Assembly: GCA_027482245.1 (NCBI GenBank)
Contig: JAIXWG010000022.1
Location: 1-64,000, forward strand
Source: Acetobacteraceae bacterium
GTDB taxonomy: Bacteria > Pseudomonadota > Alphaproteobacteria > Acetobacterales > Acetobacteraceae
Length of the DNA: 64,000 bases
Reading direction: 5' to 3'
Shown: positions 8,450-16,638 of the stretch, in pieces
Layout: each line of letters opens with the position of its first letter
Position numbering within the stretch: position 1 is the stretch's first letter
The notes under the pieces: generated by a model
The model's database searches: none
What the model was told of the DNA's origin: nothing
What the model saw: only the letters and a program-made list of their open reading frames with translations
Position numbers and translations under genes: made by a program

Positions 8450-9271
8450 TCAGGCCGTTGGCATCGCTTGGCTGAGCCTTCCGCCCATCCGCACCGGCTC
8501 CGCCCGCCGCGCGAGTCCGGTCGCATCGTCGGTCTCGACGAACAGCCCGCAGACCGTCGCCTCGCCCTCGGCGGGCGCCAGCTTCTCGCCCGGCACCTTC
8601 TTCCAGAACCGCAGCGCGGCGGCGCCCTTCTGCATGCCGATGACGCTGTCATAGTCGCCGCACATGCCGGCATCGGTCTGGTAGGCGGTGCCGCCCGGCA
8701 GCACCTGGTGGTCGGCGCTCGGCGTGTGGGTGTGGGTGCCGACGACGAGGGAGACCTTGCCGTCGAAGCTGTGGCCCATGGCGAGCTTCTCGGACGACGC
8801 CTCCGCGTGGAAATCCACGATGATGGCCTGCACCGTGCCGCCCGTGCCCATGCGGTGGGGCGCGATGGTGGCCTGCACGCCGCGGAAAGGATCGTCCAGC
8901 GCATCCATGAACAGCCGGCCCATCGCCTGCATCACCAGCGCGCGCCGGCCATCCGGCAGCACGGCGATGAAGCTGCCCTTGCCCGGCGTGCCGGGCGGGT
9001 AGTTCATCGGGCGGATCAGGCGGGGCTCGCCCTCGATGTAGGGGATGATCTCCTTCCGGTCCCAGGCGTGGTTGCCGAGCGTCACCACATCGGCGCCGGC
9101 TAGGAACAGCGCCCGCGCCATGTCGGGCGCCAGGCCGAAGCCGTGGCTGGCGTTCTCCCCGTTCACCACCACCAGGTCGAGGGCCAGGCGTTCGCGCAGC
9201 ACGGGGATGGCGGCGCCCGCGGCATCGCGGCCGGCGCGGCCCACCAGATCACCCAGGAACAGGATACGCAT
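8450..9271 (-). CDS. ymdB: YmdB-family metallophosphoesterase (TIGR00282)
   Basis: A 273-residue binuclear metal phosphodiesterase. Motifs in order are GDLVGRAGRDA at the N-terminus, NGENASHGFG, TLGNHAWDRKE, FHAEASSEK and GTHTHTPSADH. The length equals the family norm (about 265-275). In Bacillus the family hydrolyses cyclic nucleotides and affects biofilm and sporulation; the role in alphaproteobacteria is less clear. Its ATG shares one base with the stop of the upstream ygfA gene (TGATG), so the pair is translationally coupled, and 6S RNA and zapA lie further upstream in the same direction. Confidence 0.9.
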   Translation of the reverse strand: MRILFLGDLVGRAGRDAAGAAIPVLRERLALDLVVVNGENASHGFGLAPDMARALFLAGADVVTLGNHAWDRKEIIPYIEGEPRLIRPMNYPPGTPGKGSFIAVLPDGRRALVMQAMGRLFMDALDDPFRGVQATIAPHRMGTGGTVQAIIVDFHAEASSEKLAMGHSFDGKVSLVVGTHTHTPSADHQVLPGGTAYQTDAGMCGDYDSVIGMQKGAAALRFWKKVPGEKLAPAEGEATVCGLFVETDDATGLARRAEPVRMGGRLSQAMPTA

Positions 9272-9849
9272 CAGCCAGGCACTCCGGCGCGGATGACACC
9301 ACGCTCGGTGACGATCGCGGCAAGGGGCGCGTCCTCGGGCCCCGCGGGCACTTCGTCAACCTCCTGGCACGCGAAGGCGGTGCCGATCGCCGTCGCGCCG
9401 GGCAGCGAGGCCAGCGTCCGGTCGTAATAGCCCCCGCCATAGCCGAGCCGGCGGCCGGCGCGATCGAAGGCGAGTAGCGGCACCAGCAGCCAGTCCGGGA
9501 CCAGGGCCGGTGCCTCGGCCCCCGGCTGGGACGTGCCCATGGGGCCGCGCGCCAGCGGGTCGCCGGGCTGCCACTGGCGGAAATGCAGGGGCTGGCCGCG
9601 CCTCGGCGTGACCGGCAGCGCGATGCGGTGGCCGCGGGCGTGGAGCGCGTGCAGCAGCGGGCGAAGGTCGATCTCCGGCCCCATGGGCCAGAAGCCCGCG
9701 ACGATGGCGCCGGGCGGCGGCGGCGTGTCACGCAGCAGATGAGTGGCCAGGGCCTCCCCGCACGCCAGGGCGTCCTGCCCCAGCCGCCGCGTCAGCGCGA
9801 CCTTTCGCGCCTCGGCCTTCAGTTCAGCGAGCAGGACGGGACAGAGCAT
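9271..9849 (-). CDS. ygfA: 5-formyltetrahydrofolate cyclo-ligase
   Basis: A 192-residue folate enzyme that converts 5-formyl-THF to 5,10-methenyl-THF using ATP. Seen are an N-terminal basic helix (ELKAEARKVAL), the substrate loop GFWPMGPEIDLRPL, and the ATP-binding GRRLGYGGGYYDRTLA near residue 135. The start at 9849 (MLCPVLL) was chosen because the open frame upstream to 9978 is only the translation of a GC-rich repeat and does not belong to the enzyme. Gene order zapA, 6S RNA, ygfA is conserved in many proteobacteria. It overlaps ymdB by one base. Confidence 0.9.
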   Translation of the reverse strand: MLCPVLLAELKAEARKVALTRRLGQDALACGEALATHLLRDTPPPPGAIVAGFWPMGPEIDLRPLLHALHARGHRIALPVTPRRGQPLHFRQWQPGDPLARGPMGTSQPGAEAPALVPDWLLVPLLAFDRAGRRLGYGGGYYDRTLASLPGATAIGTAFACQEVDEVPAGPEDAPLAAIVTERGVIRAGVPG

Positions 9850-9875
9850 GGGGTGCAGATTCCGCAATCCCCCAC

Positions 9876-9960
9876 CCCAGCCCTCCCCCGTAGGAGCGGG
9901 GGAAGGAGTGGCGCGTCGACTCCCTCCCCCGCGCTTGCGGGGGAGGGTCGGGGTGGGGGT
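9876..9960. repeat. REP-like repeat doublet (copies 2 and 3)
   Basis: Two neighbouring GC-rich hairpin units. The second has arms CCCTCCCCCGC (9922-9932) and GCGGGGGAGGG (9937-9947), identical to the copy at 2620-2645, followed by GGGGTGGGGGT. The first (about 9876-9910) is a diverged unit, CCCTCCCCCG then GCGGGGGAAGG, preceded by CCCCCACCCC, the complement of the tail of the second. The doublet sits between the 6S RNA candidate and ygfA. Such elements are widespread in alphaproteobacterial genomes and often give false protein extensions. Confidence 0.8.
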
Positions 9961-9987
9961 CCGACCCGCGCCTACCAACCGATGTCA

Positions 9988-10115
9988 GGAAAAAATCCAG
10001 CGCGGAGCCACCATGGCCGTGGGCTTGATAACCCTCCTGAGACCTGCTGGTGCAGGTGGGAGCCAGATACTCGGACCACGGCCCGAACAGCGCCAGCCCC
10101 CGGAGGATGCTCATT
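9988..10115 (-). ncRNA. ssrS: 6S RNA candidate
   Basis: Non-coding stretch between zapA and ygfA, the classical position of 6S RNA, which binds the housekeeping RNA polymerase holoenzyme. On the minus strand it can fold as 6S does. A closing stem CTGGCGC/GCGCTGG (with wobbles) and stem GGCCGTGG/CCACGGCC come first. A large central bubble follows (CCGAGTATCTGG opposite GGGTTATCAAG), then an apical stem ACCTGC-ACCA-GCAGGT. A T-run (9995-9990) ends it. The fold was worked out by eye and both ends are approximate; the visible core of about 110-130 bases is somewhat short for 6S, so the 5' end may lie further right. Confidence 0.7.
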
Positions 10116-10166
10116 GGCCCCGGGGGTTAAAGTGCCTCACCAACCGGGCAGCCCCGCCCACCCTAG

Positions 10167-10496
10167 TTAGGGGCGGTCGAGGGTCTGGGCAATGCCCTCG
10201 ATGCGGTCGGCGATGCGGGCCAGCCGTTCCGCCAGCCGCGGGTCCGGCTGGGGCGCGGCCGCCACCTGCCCGGCGCGGGCCTGGGCAAGAGCCACCTTCA
10301 GGTCATGCACCTCATCCGCCAGCAGCAGCGCGCCCAGCAGGATCAGGCGGCTTTCGCCGAACTGCCCGCCCATCGCCTTGATGGAGTTGACGCGCTTGTC
10401 CACCTCGGCCGCCAGGGAGACGAGATGCGCCTCCTGCCCGTCCTCGCAGGAAACGGGATGGCTGTAGCCGCCAACGCGGACGGTGACCTGACCCAT
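10167..10496 (-). CDS. zapA: Cell division protein ZapA
   Basis: A 109-residue protein matching ZapA, which bundles FtsZ at the division ring. It begins MGQVTVRVGGYSHPVSC, continues with the conserved EAHLVSLAAEVDKRVNSIKA and RLILLGALLLADEVHDL, and ends in a coiled-coil helix (residues about 60-109). The stop of the small coiled-coil gene upstream is two bases before its ATG, so the two are an operon. The 6S RNA candidate follows, as is usual. Confidence 0.9.
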   Translation of the reverse strand: MGQVTVRVGGYSHPVSCEDGQEAHLVSLAAEVDKRVNSIKAMGGQFGESRLILLGALLLADEVHDLKVALAQARAGQVAAAPQPDPRLAERLARIADRIEGIAQTLDRP

Positions 10497-10498
10497 GC

Positions 10499-10729
10499 TT
10501 ACTGATCCTCTCCGAGCGCCGCGCGAAGCCGCGCAATCGTCTCGTCCAGCCTGTCGGCGATCGCCGCAACAGCAGCGCGGGACACGCCTTCGCCAGCCAC
10601 CCCTTCCGGCCGCGGCCTTGCGGCGGCGTCCGCCAGGCGTTCCACGGCGGCTTCCAGCCGCGCCAGGGCGCGACCCGTCGGGTCACCCCCGGCATCGATC
10701 CCCGCACCTGACGCGCGTGCACCTGACAC
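10499..10729 (-). CDS. Small coiled-coil protein (DUF4164-like) upstream of zapA
   Basis: About 76 residues from a GTG start. The C-terminal half is an amphipathic helix (LARLEAAVERLADAA ... AAVAAIADRLDETIARLRAAL) typical of the short coiled-coil proteins that sit before zapA in alphaproteobacteria. The frame is open back to 11287, but that overlaps the divergent gene and has no coiled coil, so GTG at 10729 is a best guess rather than a proven start. It probably works with ZapA at division; this is inferred from position only. The 118-base gap to the divergent gene at 10848 should hold both promoters. Confidence 0.6.
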   Translation of the reverse strand: MSGARASGAGIDAGGDPTGRALARLEAAVERLADAAARPRPEGVAGEGVSRAAVAAIADRLDETIARLRAALGEDQ

Positions 10730-10847
10730 GGTTGTTCCGAAGCCCCCAAGCCTGATCCGAGCCGGTGCCCGCAAAGCGCCCAGGCGCTTGCCGCAGGCGG
10801 TTCCGGCATGCTGCAACGCTTTGCATGCAAGGCCCTGCGGGTCAACG

Positions 10848-11306
10848 GTGAGCGCGATTCTACCCCGGATTCCTCGCGCGGTGATGGTGCTGTCGGAAGC
10901 CGAGGCCGTTGCGTCGATGGCGGCCGCAGGCCCGGGTGGCGTCACGCTGTTGTCGGCGGAGGGTGCGGCGGGCTTCCTCGGCCCCCGCGCCTGGCGGGCC
11001 CTGGTGGACGCGGCGCGCGCCACGCAACCCGATGTGGTGGTGGCCGACCTGCTGTGCTGCGGGGGTGCGCCGGGCGATGCCCTGGCGGCGCTGCGCGCGG
11101 GCTGTCGCGGCATCGTGCTCGACGGCGCGTCGCCCGGCTTCGCGGACATCGCGGCGGCCTGCGCGGAAGCCGGCGCCTTGCTGTTTCCCGGCCGCCCGCC
11201 TGCCATGGAGGCCCGCTCGCTCGACCTCATGCGCGCCGCCGGAAAGGCGCGGCTCGCCGCATGGTTGACCGTTCCACCGGATGACACGCCCGGACACCTG
11301 CGCTAG
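10848..11306 (+). CDS. Conserved hypothetical protein upstream of aldolase
   Basis: About 152 residues from a GTG start (an ATG at 10884 is the alternative; neither has a clear ribosome binding site). The sequence reads as alternating beta strands and helices: PGGVTLLSAEGAAGFLG, PDVVVADLLCCGGAPGDALAALRAGCRGIVLDG and FADIAAACAEAGALLFPGRP. This looks like a compact alpha/beta fold, but no catalytic motif is recognised. It lies 47 bases before the class I aldolase gene in the same direction and is probably cotranscribed. No function is proposed. Confidence 0.6.
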   Translation: MSAILPRIPRAVMVLSEAEAVASMAAAGPGGVTLLSAEGAAGFLGPRAWRALVDAARATQPDVVVADLLCCGGAPGDALAALRAGCRGIVLDGASPGFADIAAACAEAGALLFPGRPPAMEARSLDLMRAAGKARLAAWLTVPPDDTPGHLR

Positions 11307-11353
11307 ACCCCCGCGCAAGCCCGCAACCGCCGTTGACCGAGGAAAACTCCACG

Positions 11354-12265
11354 ATGCGCCTGACGCCGAAGGTCCAGGAAATCCTGTCCTGGTACGAGAG
11401 CGACAATCCCGGGACGAAGGCCAACCTGGCCCGCATCCTGATGCAGGGGAAGCTCGGCGGCACCGGCCGCATGGTGATCCTGCCGGTGGACCAGGGCTTC
11501 GAGCACGGGCCCGCCCGCAGCTTCGCGCCGAACCCCGCCGCCTATGACCCGCGCTACCTGTTCGAGCTGGCGCTCGAGGCCGGGCTGAACGCCTATGCCG
11601 CGCCGCTTGGCATGATCGAGGCCGGTGCCGCCACCTATGCCGGCACGATCCCGACCATCCTCAAGATGAACAGCAGCAACAGCCTGTCCACGACCAAGGA
11701 TCAGGCCGTGACGGCGACGATCGGCGATGCGCTGCGCCTCGGCTGCTCCGCCATCGGCTTCACCATCTATCCGGGCTCCGAATACCAGTTCGAGATGATG
11801 GAGGAGCTGCGGGAGCTGGCGGAGGAGGCGAAGTCCGTCGGCCTCGCCGTCGTCGTGTGGTCCTATCCGCGCGGCCCGATGCTGGACAAGGTCGGTGAGA
11901 CCGCGCTCGACATCTGCGCCTATGCCGCGCACATGGCCGCGCTGACCGGCGCGCACATCATCAAGGTGAAGCCGCCGACCGCGGCCATCTCCCTCGATGC
12001 GGCCAAGGCCACCTACACCAAGAACCCGATCCAGGACGACGCGGCGGCGCGCTTCGCGCATATCGTGCAGGCCTGCTTCGGCGGCCGGCGCCTGGTCGTC
12101 TTCTCGGGCGGCGAGGCGAAGGGCACGGAGGACATCCTGAAGGAGGTCCGCGCGATCCATGCCGGCGGCGGCAACGGCTCCATCATGGGCCGCAACGCCT
12201 TCCAGCGGCCGAAGGCCGATGCGCTGGCGCTGCTGCAGGCGATCATCGACGTCTACAAGAACTGA
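11354..12265 (+). CDS. fbaB: Class I fructose-bisphosphate aldolase
   Basis: A 303-residue TIM-barrel aldolase of the DhnA/FbaB type, which needs no metal. Recognisable segments are VILPVDQGFEHGPARSF, SNSLSTTKDQ, the KVKPPT strand carrying the candidate Schiff-base lysine, FSGGEAKG and GGNGSIMGRNAFQRP, the phosphate-binding end. It cleaves fructose 1,6-bisphosphate in glycolysis and gluconeogenesis. The ATG at 11354 is preceded by GAGGA eleven bases upstream; a TTG at 11333 in the same frame is less likely. A strong terminator follows 30 bases after the stop. Confidence 0.93.
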   Translation: MRLTPKVQEILSWYESDNPGTKANLARILMQGKLGGTGRMVILPVDQGFEHGPARSFAPNPAAYDPRYLFELALEAGLNAYAAPLGMIEAGAATYAGTIPTILKMNSSNSLSTTKDQAVTATIGDALRLGCSAIGFTIYPGSEYQFEMMEELRELAEEAKSVGLAVVVWSYPRGPMLDKVGETALDICAYAAHMAALTGAHIIKVKPPTAAISLDAAKATYTKNPIQDDAAARFAHIVQACFGGRRLVVFSGGEAKGTEDILKEVRAIHAGGGNGSIMGRNAFQRPKADALALLQAIIDVYKN

Positions 12266-12294
12266 TCCCGGCCTGACGGGCCTGGATGACGGCG

Positions 12295-12324
12295 CGGCGG
12301 CGGGGGCGACCCCGCCGCCGTTTT
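12295..12324 (+). terminator. Rho-independent terminator after the aldolase gene
   Basis: Perfect 11-bp stem CGGCGGCGGGG (12295-12305) and CCCCGCCGCCG (12310-12320), loop GCGA, then TTTTCGTT. This is the clearest factor-independent terminator in the left half of the window. Confidence 0.85.
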
Positions 12325-12400
12325 CGTTCCGTGCAGGCCCGCGGGACTCGCTTCGGGCAGGCCCGAACCATCGGGCCCGCGGCCCCGGCCAGGATGGGCC

Positions 12401-13129
12401 ATGGACAACCTTCCCCTCATCCTTCTCGTCTTCCTTGTGGCGGGCCTCGCCAAGGGGATCGTCGGGCTTGGCCTGCCGACGATCTCGATCGGCCTCCTCG
12501 CGCTGGTCATGCCGCCGGCGGAGGCGGCCGCCCTGCTGCTGCTGCCATCGCTCGCCACCAATGTGATGCAATGCGCGGGGCCCGCGCTGCGGCCGCTGCT
12601 GCGGCGGCTCTGGCCCATGCTGCTGGCGCTGCTGCCGGGCTGCTTCGCCGGAATCGGGCTGCTGACGGCGGGTGGGCCGGCGGCGCTCGGCCTGCTGGGC
12701 GCGGCGCTGGTGGCCTATGCCGCCTGGGGCCTTGCCGCGCCGCCCCTGCACCTGCCGCCGCGGATGGAGCGGGCGAGCGCCGTGCCGGTCGGGCTGCTGG
12801 GCGGGGTGATCACCGGCGCCACGGGCGTCTTCGTCATGCCGGTCGTGCCCTGGCTCGGCGCGCTGGGGCTGGCGCGCGATGCGCTGGTGCAGGCGCTGGG
12901 GCTCGCCTTCCTGGCGGCGACGCTGGCGCTGGGTGCGGCGCTGGCCTGGGCGGGGTCGGTGACGCCCGCCACCTCCCTCGGCTCCCTGCTTGCGCTGCCG
13001 CCCGCGCTGATCGGCATGGCCATCGGCACCAGGCTGCGCGGGCGCATCCCGCCGCCGCTGTTCCGGCGCCTGTTCTTCCTGGCGCTGCTGGCCATCGGCG
13101 CGCAACTCGCCTGGCGCGCGATGTCGTGA
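12401..13129 (+). CDS. TauE/SafE family sulfite-exporter-like permease
   Basis: A 242-residue inner-membrane protein with about seven or eight hydrophobic segments. It opens with LLVFLVAGLAKGIVGLGLPTISIGLLAL, the first TauE/SafE repeat, and the second repeat starts at GGVITGATGVFVMPVVPWLGALGL. Family members move sulfur-containing or small organic anions across the membrane; the substrate here is unknown. A paralogue lies at 16639-17388 with clearly different sequence. It is followed by a DUF4345 gene with a short gap. Confidence 0.87.
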   Translation: MDNLPLILLVFLVAGLAKGIVGLGLPTISIGLLALVMPPAEAAALLLLPSLATNVMQCAGPALRPLLRRLWPMLLALLPGCFAGIGLLTAGGPAALGLLGAALVAYAAWGLAAPPLHLPPRMERASAVPVGLLGGVITGATGVFVMPVVPWLGALGLARDALVQALGLAFLAATLALGAALAWAGSVTPATSLGSLLALPPALIGMAIGTRLRGRIPPPLFRRLFFLALLAIGAQLAWRAMS

Positions 13130-13172
13130 TTGTGCGTTGCATCCAACGGGCCCGCTCGCGCGTATCGGGTTC

Positions 13173-13586
13173 ATGCTCACCCTCGCGATCCGCATCGCCG
13201 CCCTCGTCCCCCTGCTGGCCGGCGCTGCCGGCGTGGTCAGCGGCGCTGCCTTCCTGGGGGAGGGCTCGGGCCCGGCCACGGACAGCCATCTGCGCTACCT
13301 CTCCGGCCTGCTGCTGGGCTTCGGCATCCTGGCCTGGTGGTGTGCCGCGGATCTGAAGCGCCGGGGTGAGGTCTTCACCATCCTCGTGCTGATCGTGGCG
13401 CTGGGCGGCCTGGCGCGCCTGGCCGGCGTGCTCGGGCATGGGCGCCCGCCGGCGCCGCATCTGCTCGCCCTGGTCATGGAGCTGGGGGTGACGCCCGCGC
13501 TGTGGCTGTGGTGGCGGTTGGCGCGTGGCGGTGCGGAGGCCGATCCACGCCCGGCCGACCTGTATCGCTGGCTCGGCGGCGCCTGA
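13173..13586 (+). CDS. DUF4345 family membrane protein
   Basis: A 137-residue protein with four predicted membrane helices: IRIAALVPLLAGAAGVVSGA, YLSGLLLGFGILAWWCAADL, VFTILVLIVALGGLARLAGVL and LLALVMELGVTPALWLWWRL. This spacing and the AWWCAADLKRRG loop fit DUF4345, a small family with no known role. The start at 13173 (MLTLAIRIA) removes a 12-residue extension that would begin at 13137. The gene ends 39 bases before thiE. Confidence 0.75.
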   Translation: MLTLAIRIAALVPLLAGAAGVVSGAAFLGEGSGPATDSHLRYLSGLLLGFGILAWWCAADLKRRGEVFTILVLIVALGGLARLAGVLGHGRPPAPHLLALVMELGVTPALWLWWRLARGGAEADPRPADLYRWLGGA

Positions 13587-13625
13587 GCCCTTCCCAAAGC
13601 CGCCGCGTCGCGCGACATCGGTGCC

Positions 13626-14267
13626 ATGTCCGCCCCCGATCGCGATTGCCGCCTCTACCTCATCACGCCCCCCGCCCTGCCGGACCTGCCCGGCTTCGCG
13701 GAGGCGCTTCGCCGCGCGCTGGATGCGGGCGACGTCGCCGCGCTGCAGATCCGGCTGAAGGATGTGGCGGATGACGCCATCCTGCGCGCCGCCGCCACCA
13801 TCCTGCCCATCGCCCAGGCCGCCGGCGTCGCCGTGCTGATGAACGACCGCATGGACCTGGCGAAGCGCGCGGGCTGCGATGGCGTGCATCTCGGCCAGGG
13901 GGATGGCGACCCCGTCGCCGCCCGCAAGCTGCTGGGGGCGGAGGCGACGATCGGCGTCACCTGCCATGCCTCCCGCCACCTGGCGATGGAGGCGGGCGAG
14001 AATGGCGCGGACTATGTCGCCTTCGGCGCCTTCTTCCCCACCACGACCAAGGACGCGAAGCACCACGCGGATGCCGAGATCCTGGCATGGTGGAGCGAGA
14101 TGTTCGAACTGCCCTGCGTCGCCATCGGCGGCATTTCCGCCGTGAACTGCGCACCGCTGGTGCGCGCGGGGGCCAACTTCCTGGCGGTGATCGGCGCGGT
14201 CTGGAACCACCCGGAGGGTCCGGCCGCCGGCGTGCGGGCGATGAACGCGGCGATCGCCTCAGCCTGA
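13626..14267 (+). CDS. thiE: Thiamine phosphate synthase
   Basis: A 213-residue TIM barrel that joins the thiazole and pyrimidine phosphates to make thiamine monophosphate. Motifs seen are [18 protein letters not shown] (binding of the pyrimidine pyrophosphate), [47 protein letters not shown] and CVAIGGIS. The length is right for the family. No other thi gene is nearby and no TPP riboswitch is visible in the 39 bases upstream. Its 3' end overlaps the convergent membrane-protein gene by nine bases. Confidence 0.9.
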   Translation: MSAPDRDCRLYLITPPALPDLPGFAEALRRALDAGDVAALQIRLKDVADDAILRAAATILPIAQAAGVAVLMNDRMDLAKRAGCDGVHLGQGDGDPVAARKLLGAEATIGVTCHASRHLAMEAGENGADYVAFGAFFPTTTKDAKHHADAEILAWWSEMFELPCVAIGGISAVNCAPLVRAGANFLAVIGAVWNHPEGPAAGVRAMNAAIASA

Positions 14268-14711
14268 CGGCGCCGGCCGCCAGACGGCCCGGAAGACCAG
14301 GCCAGCCACCGCCCCGATCGCCGCCCCCTGCAGGAAGGGCCGCCAGCCGAGCCCCGTGCCGACGCCGCCGATGATCTCGCCCAGCAGCAGGCCGCCCCCC
14401 AGCGCCCCGGCCAGCGCATAGGCGACGGGGCCCTGGCGGCGGATTGCGGCCAGCGCCAGGTGCATCGGCAGACCGCCCGCCAGCGTGAAGAGCATGGCGA
14501 AGGGCAGCAGCGGCAGCATGTCCAGCCAGAGGTCCAGCGCCGCCCGCCACTCCGTCGCCGTGGCCGGCAGAGCCGCCTGGCCCTGGAGCATCGCCACCAG
14601 CGACACCGCCGGCATGCCAACGGCCATGGCGGCCAGCGCGGCGAGCAGGATGGCGGCCGCCATGCGCCGCAGGCCGCTGCCGGTGACGCGGCGGAGGAGG
14701 TCGTTGCCCAT
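14259..14711 (-). CDS. Hypothetical four-helix membrane protein
   Basis: A 150-residue protein: [26 protein letters not shown], a loop with a Trp-rich segment ([15 protein letters not shown]), [43 protein letters not shown] and [19 protein letters not shown] form four probable membrane helices. The start at 14711 ([11 protein letters not shown]) gives a short basic cytoplasmic N-terminus. It overlaps the end of thiE tail to tail and lies divergent from the PhzF gene. No family is recognised. Confidence 0.6.
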   Translation of the reverse strand: MGNDLLRRVTGSGLRRMAAAILLAALAAMAVGMPAVSLVAMLQGQAALPATATEWRAALDLWLDMLPLLPFAMLFTLAGGLPMHLALAAIRRQGPVAYALAGALGGGLLLGEIIGGVGTGLGWRPFLQGAAIGAVAGLVFRAVWRPAPSG

Positions 14712-14823
14712 CCGCCGAGCCTGCCACGCGGCGCCCAGCCGGTCACGCCGCCCTTCCCGCGCCCCTTGCCCCTGGCGCCCGGCCGGCGCATGCCGCAGGC
14801 CCGATGCCACAGGGACCCGAGCC

Positions 14824-15699
14824 ATGCGCCTGATCTTCGAGACCTGCGACGTGTTCACCGATCGGCGCTTCGGCGGCAATCCGCTGGCGGTGGTGCGGGA
14901 TGCCGCGCCGCTGGACACCGCGGCCATGCAGGCCATCGCGCGCGAGTTCAACCTCAGCGAGACCGTCTTCGTGGAAGCGGCGGATGAGGCAACGGCCACC
15001 GCCCGCATCCGCATCTTCACCCCCGCCATGGAACTGCCCTTCGCGGGCCACCCGAATGTCGGCGCGGCGGTGCTGATCGCGCGCTACCTCGGCATCCAGG
15101 GCGACCGGCTCGACCTCGACCAGCCCGCCGGGCGCGTCGCCGCGGTGCTGACCCGGGACGAGACGAACCACGTGATCGCCGCCAGCATCACGGCGCCGAA
15201 GCCCTTCGCCCTGGGCCCGACGCTGGACGCCGCCGGCATCGCGGCCTGCGCCGGGCTGCCGGCGATCGTGGGAGAGGCGGTGATCGGATCCTGCGGCGCG
15301 CCCTTCGCCCTGGCGGAGGTGGCGGATGAGGCGACGCTCGCGGCGGCGACGCCCGATACCGCCGCCTTCCGCCGCCACCTGCCGGCCAGCCAGGCCGTCG
15401 GCCTGCACCTCTTCTGCCGCCAGCGCACGGAGGATGGGATCGAGCGGCTGCGCACGCGCATGTTCGCCCCCCTTGGCGGGGTGCCTGAGGATCCGGCGAC
15501 GGGCGCGGCCAACGTCGCACTCGGCGGGCTGCTGCTGCACCGCGCCGGCACCGAGCGCATCGCGCTGGTCGTGGAACAGGGGATCGAGATGGGCCGGCCG
15601 AGCCTGCTGGCCGTGGAAGCCTGGCGGGAGGAGGGGGCGGTGCGCGTCTCGGTCGGCGGCGGCGTCGTGCCGGTGACGCGGGGGTGGCTGTACCTTTAG
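14824..15699 (+). CDS. PhzF-family isomerase/epimerase
   Basis: A 291-residue protein of the PhzF/diaminopimelate-epimerase-like fold: DVFTDRRFGGNPLAVV at the N-terminus, REFNLSETVFV carrying the catalytic Glu, FTPAMELPFAGHPNVGAA, and GVPEDPATGAANVALGG. PhzF proteins catalyse cofactor-free isomerisations, classically in phenazine synthesis, but most genomic members are of unknown role and no phenazine genes are present here. The ATG at 14824 lies in the divergent gap from the membrane protein at 14711. Confidence 0.88.
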   Translation: MRLIFETCDVFTDRRFGGNPLAVVRDAAPLDTAAMQAIAREFNLSETVFVEAADEATATARIRIFTPAMELPFAGHPNVGAAVLIARYLGIQGDRLDLDQPAGRVAAVLTRDETNHVIAASITAPKPFALGPTLDAAGIAACAGLPAIVGEAVIGSCGAPFALAEVADEATLAAATPDTAAFRRHLPASQAVGLHLFCRQRTEDGIERLRTRMFAPLGGVPEDPATGAANVALGGLLLHRAGTERIALVVEQGIEMGRPSLLAVEAWREEGAVRVSVGGGVVPVTRGWLYL

Positions 15700-15886
15700 C
15701 GGCGGCGCGGCCCGGCGGGTCCGACTGCGTCGGCTCCATCGCCGATGTGCCGGATGGGCGGCTGGACGACCGCGCGGGCCAGGGCCTGCAACGACGACCC
15801 TGACCGCCGAAATCCCGCCGCGCTGACCTGACGAGCGGGGGTGGCCGCCCCACATCCCGGCGGTCACCCCGGGCACAGGCGCGCGT

Positions 15887-16609
15887 ATGGACGAACTGAC
15901 CTTCCACACCCGCCTGCATGATCCGGGCACGATCCTGGATGTGGGGGCCCATGACGGCCTGCTCGCCGTGCCCTTCTCCCGCCTGACCGGCAGCCGGCTG
16001 CTGGCCTTCGAACCGCTGCCGAGTGCCTTCGCGCGGCTCGATGCCGCGATGCGCGCGGCCCATGGCGGCGCCGTGCCGCCGCATGTCGCGCTGCGCCCGC
16101 TGGCGATCGGCGCCGCGCCGGGCACGCTGACGCTGTCGGTGCCCGTGCTGGAGGGCGTGGTGCAGGAACAATGGGCGAGCGCGGCCAAGGACTACGCGGG
16201 CTTCGATTCGGTCACCGTGCAGCGCCATGCGGTGGAGGTCGTGACCATCGACAGCCTCGGCCTGCACGATCTGGCGCTGGTGAAGGTGGATGCCGAGGGG
16301 TTCGAGGAGGAGGTGCTGCGCGGCGCGGCGGAAACGCTGCGGCGCTGCCGCCCCGTGCTGAGCCTGGAGGTGGAGGAACGCCACCGCGCCCTCAGCACGC
16401 GCGACGTGCCGGCGCTGCTGGCTGCCCTTGGCTATGCCGTGCGCTTCCACCACGCCGGCGCCTTCCACCCGATCGAGTCCTTCGACGCCGCGACGATGCA
16501 GGTGGCCTCGCCGGACCCCGCGGTCTTCGCGGCTTCCGACCCCTACATCTTCACCTTCTACGCCTGGCCGGTCGAGCGCGACGCGGAGATCATCGCGCGG
16601 CTTGCGTGA
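15887..16609 (+). CDS. FkbM-family methyltransferase
   Basis: A 240-residue SAM-dependent methyltransferase. The SAM loop ILDVGAHDGLLAVPFSRL is at about residues 16-33, the acidic strand LLAFEPLPSAFARL follows, and the FkbM signature LALVKVDAEGFEEEVLRGA is near residue 130. FkbM enzymes methylate hydroxyls on sugars or secondary metabolites; the substrate here is unknown. The 187 bases before it hold no visible gene or motif. The TauE/SafE permease follows 29 bases later, so cotranscription is likely. Confidence 0.87.
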   Translation: MDELTFHTRLHDPGTILDVGAHDGLLAVPFSRLTGSRLLAFEPLPSAFARLDAAMRAAHGGAVPPHVALRPLAIGAAPGTLTLSVPVLEGVVQEQWASAAKDYAGFDSVTVQRHAVEVVTIDSLGLHDLALVKVDAEGFEEEVLRGAAETLRRCRPVLSLEVEERHRALSTRDVPALLAALGYAVRFHHAGAFHPIESFDAATMQVASPDPAVFAASDPYIFTFYAWPVERDAEIIARLA

Positions 16610-16638
16610 GGCGCGGCGGCGCGGGACGCTGGCGGGCG

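Noticed and set aside
9876..9960. CRISPR array.
   Set aside because: The repeats are few, adjacent, GC-rich hairpins without regular spacers, and there are no cas genes.
9850..9978. N-terminal extension of ygfA.
   Set aside because: The extension is the translation of the GC-rich REP-like doublet; the enzyme begins at MLCPVLL (9849).
15700..15886. A gene or regulatory element between the PhzF and FkbM genes.
   Set aside because: Only GC-rich sequence without a frame, repeat or clear hairpin was found.
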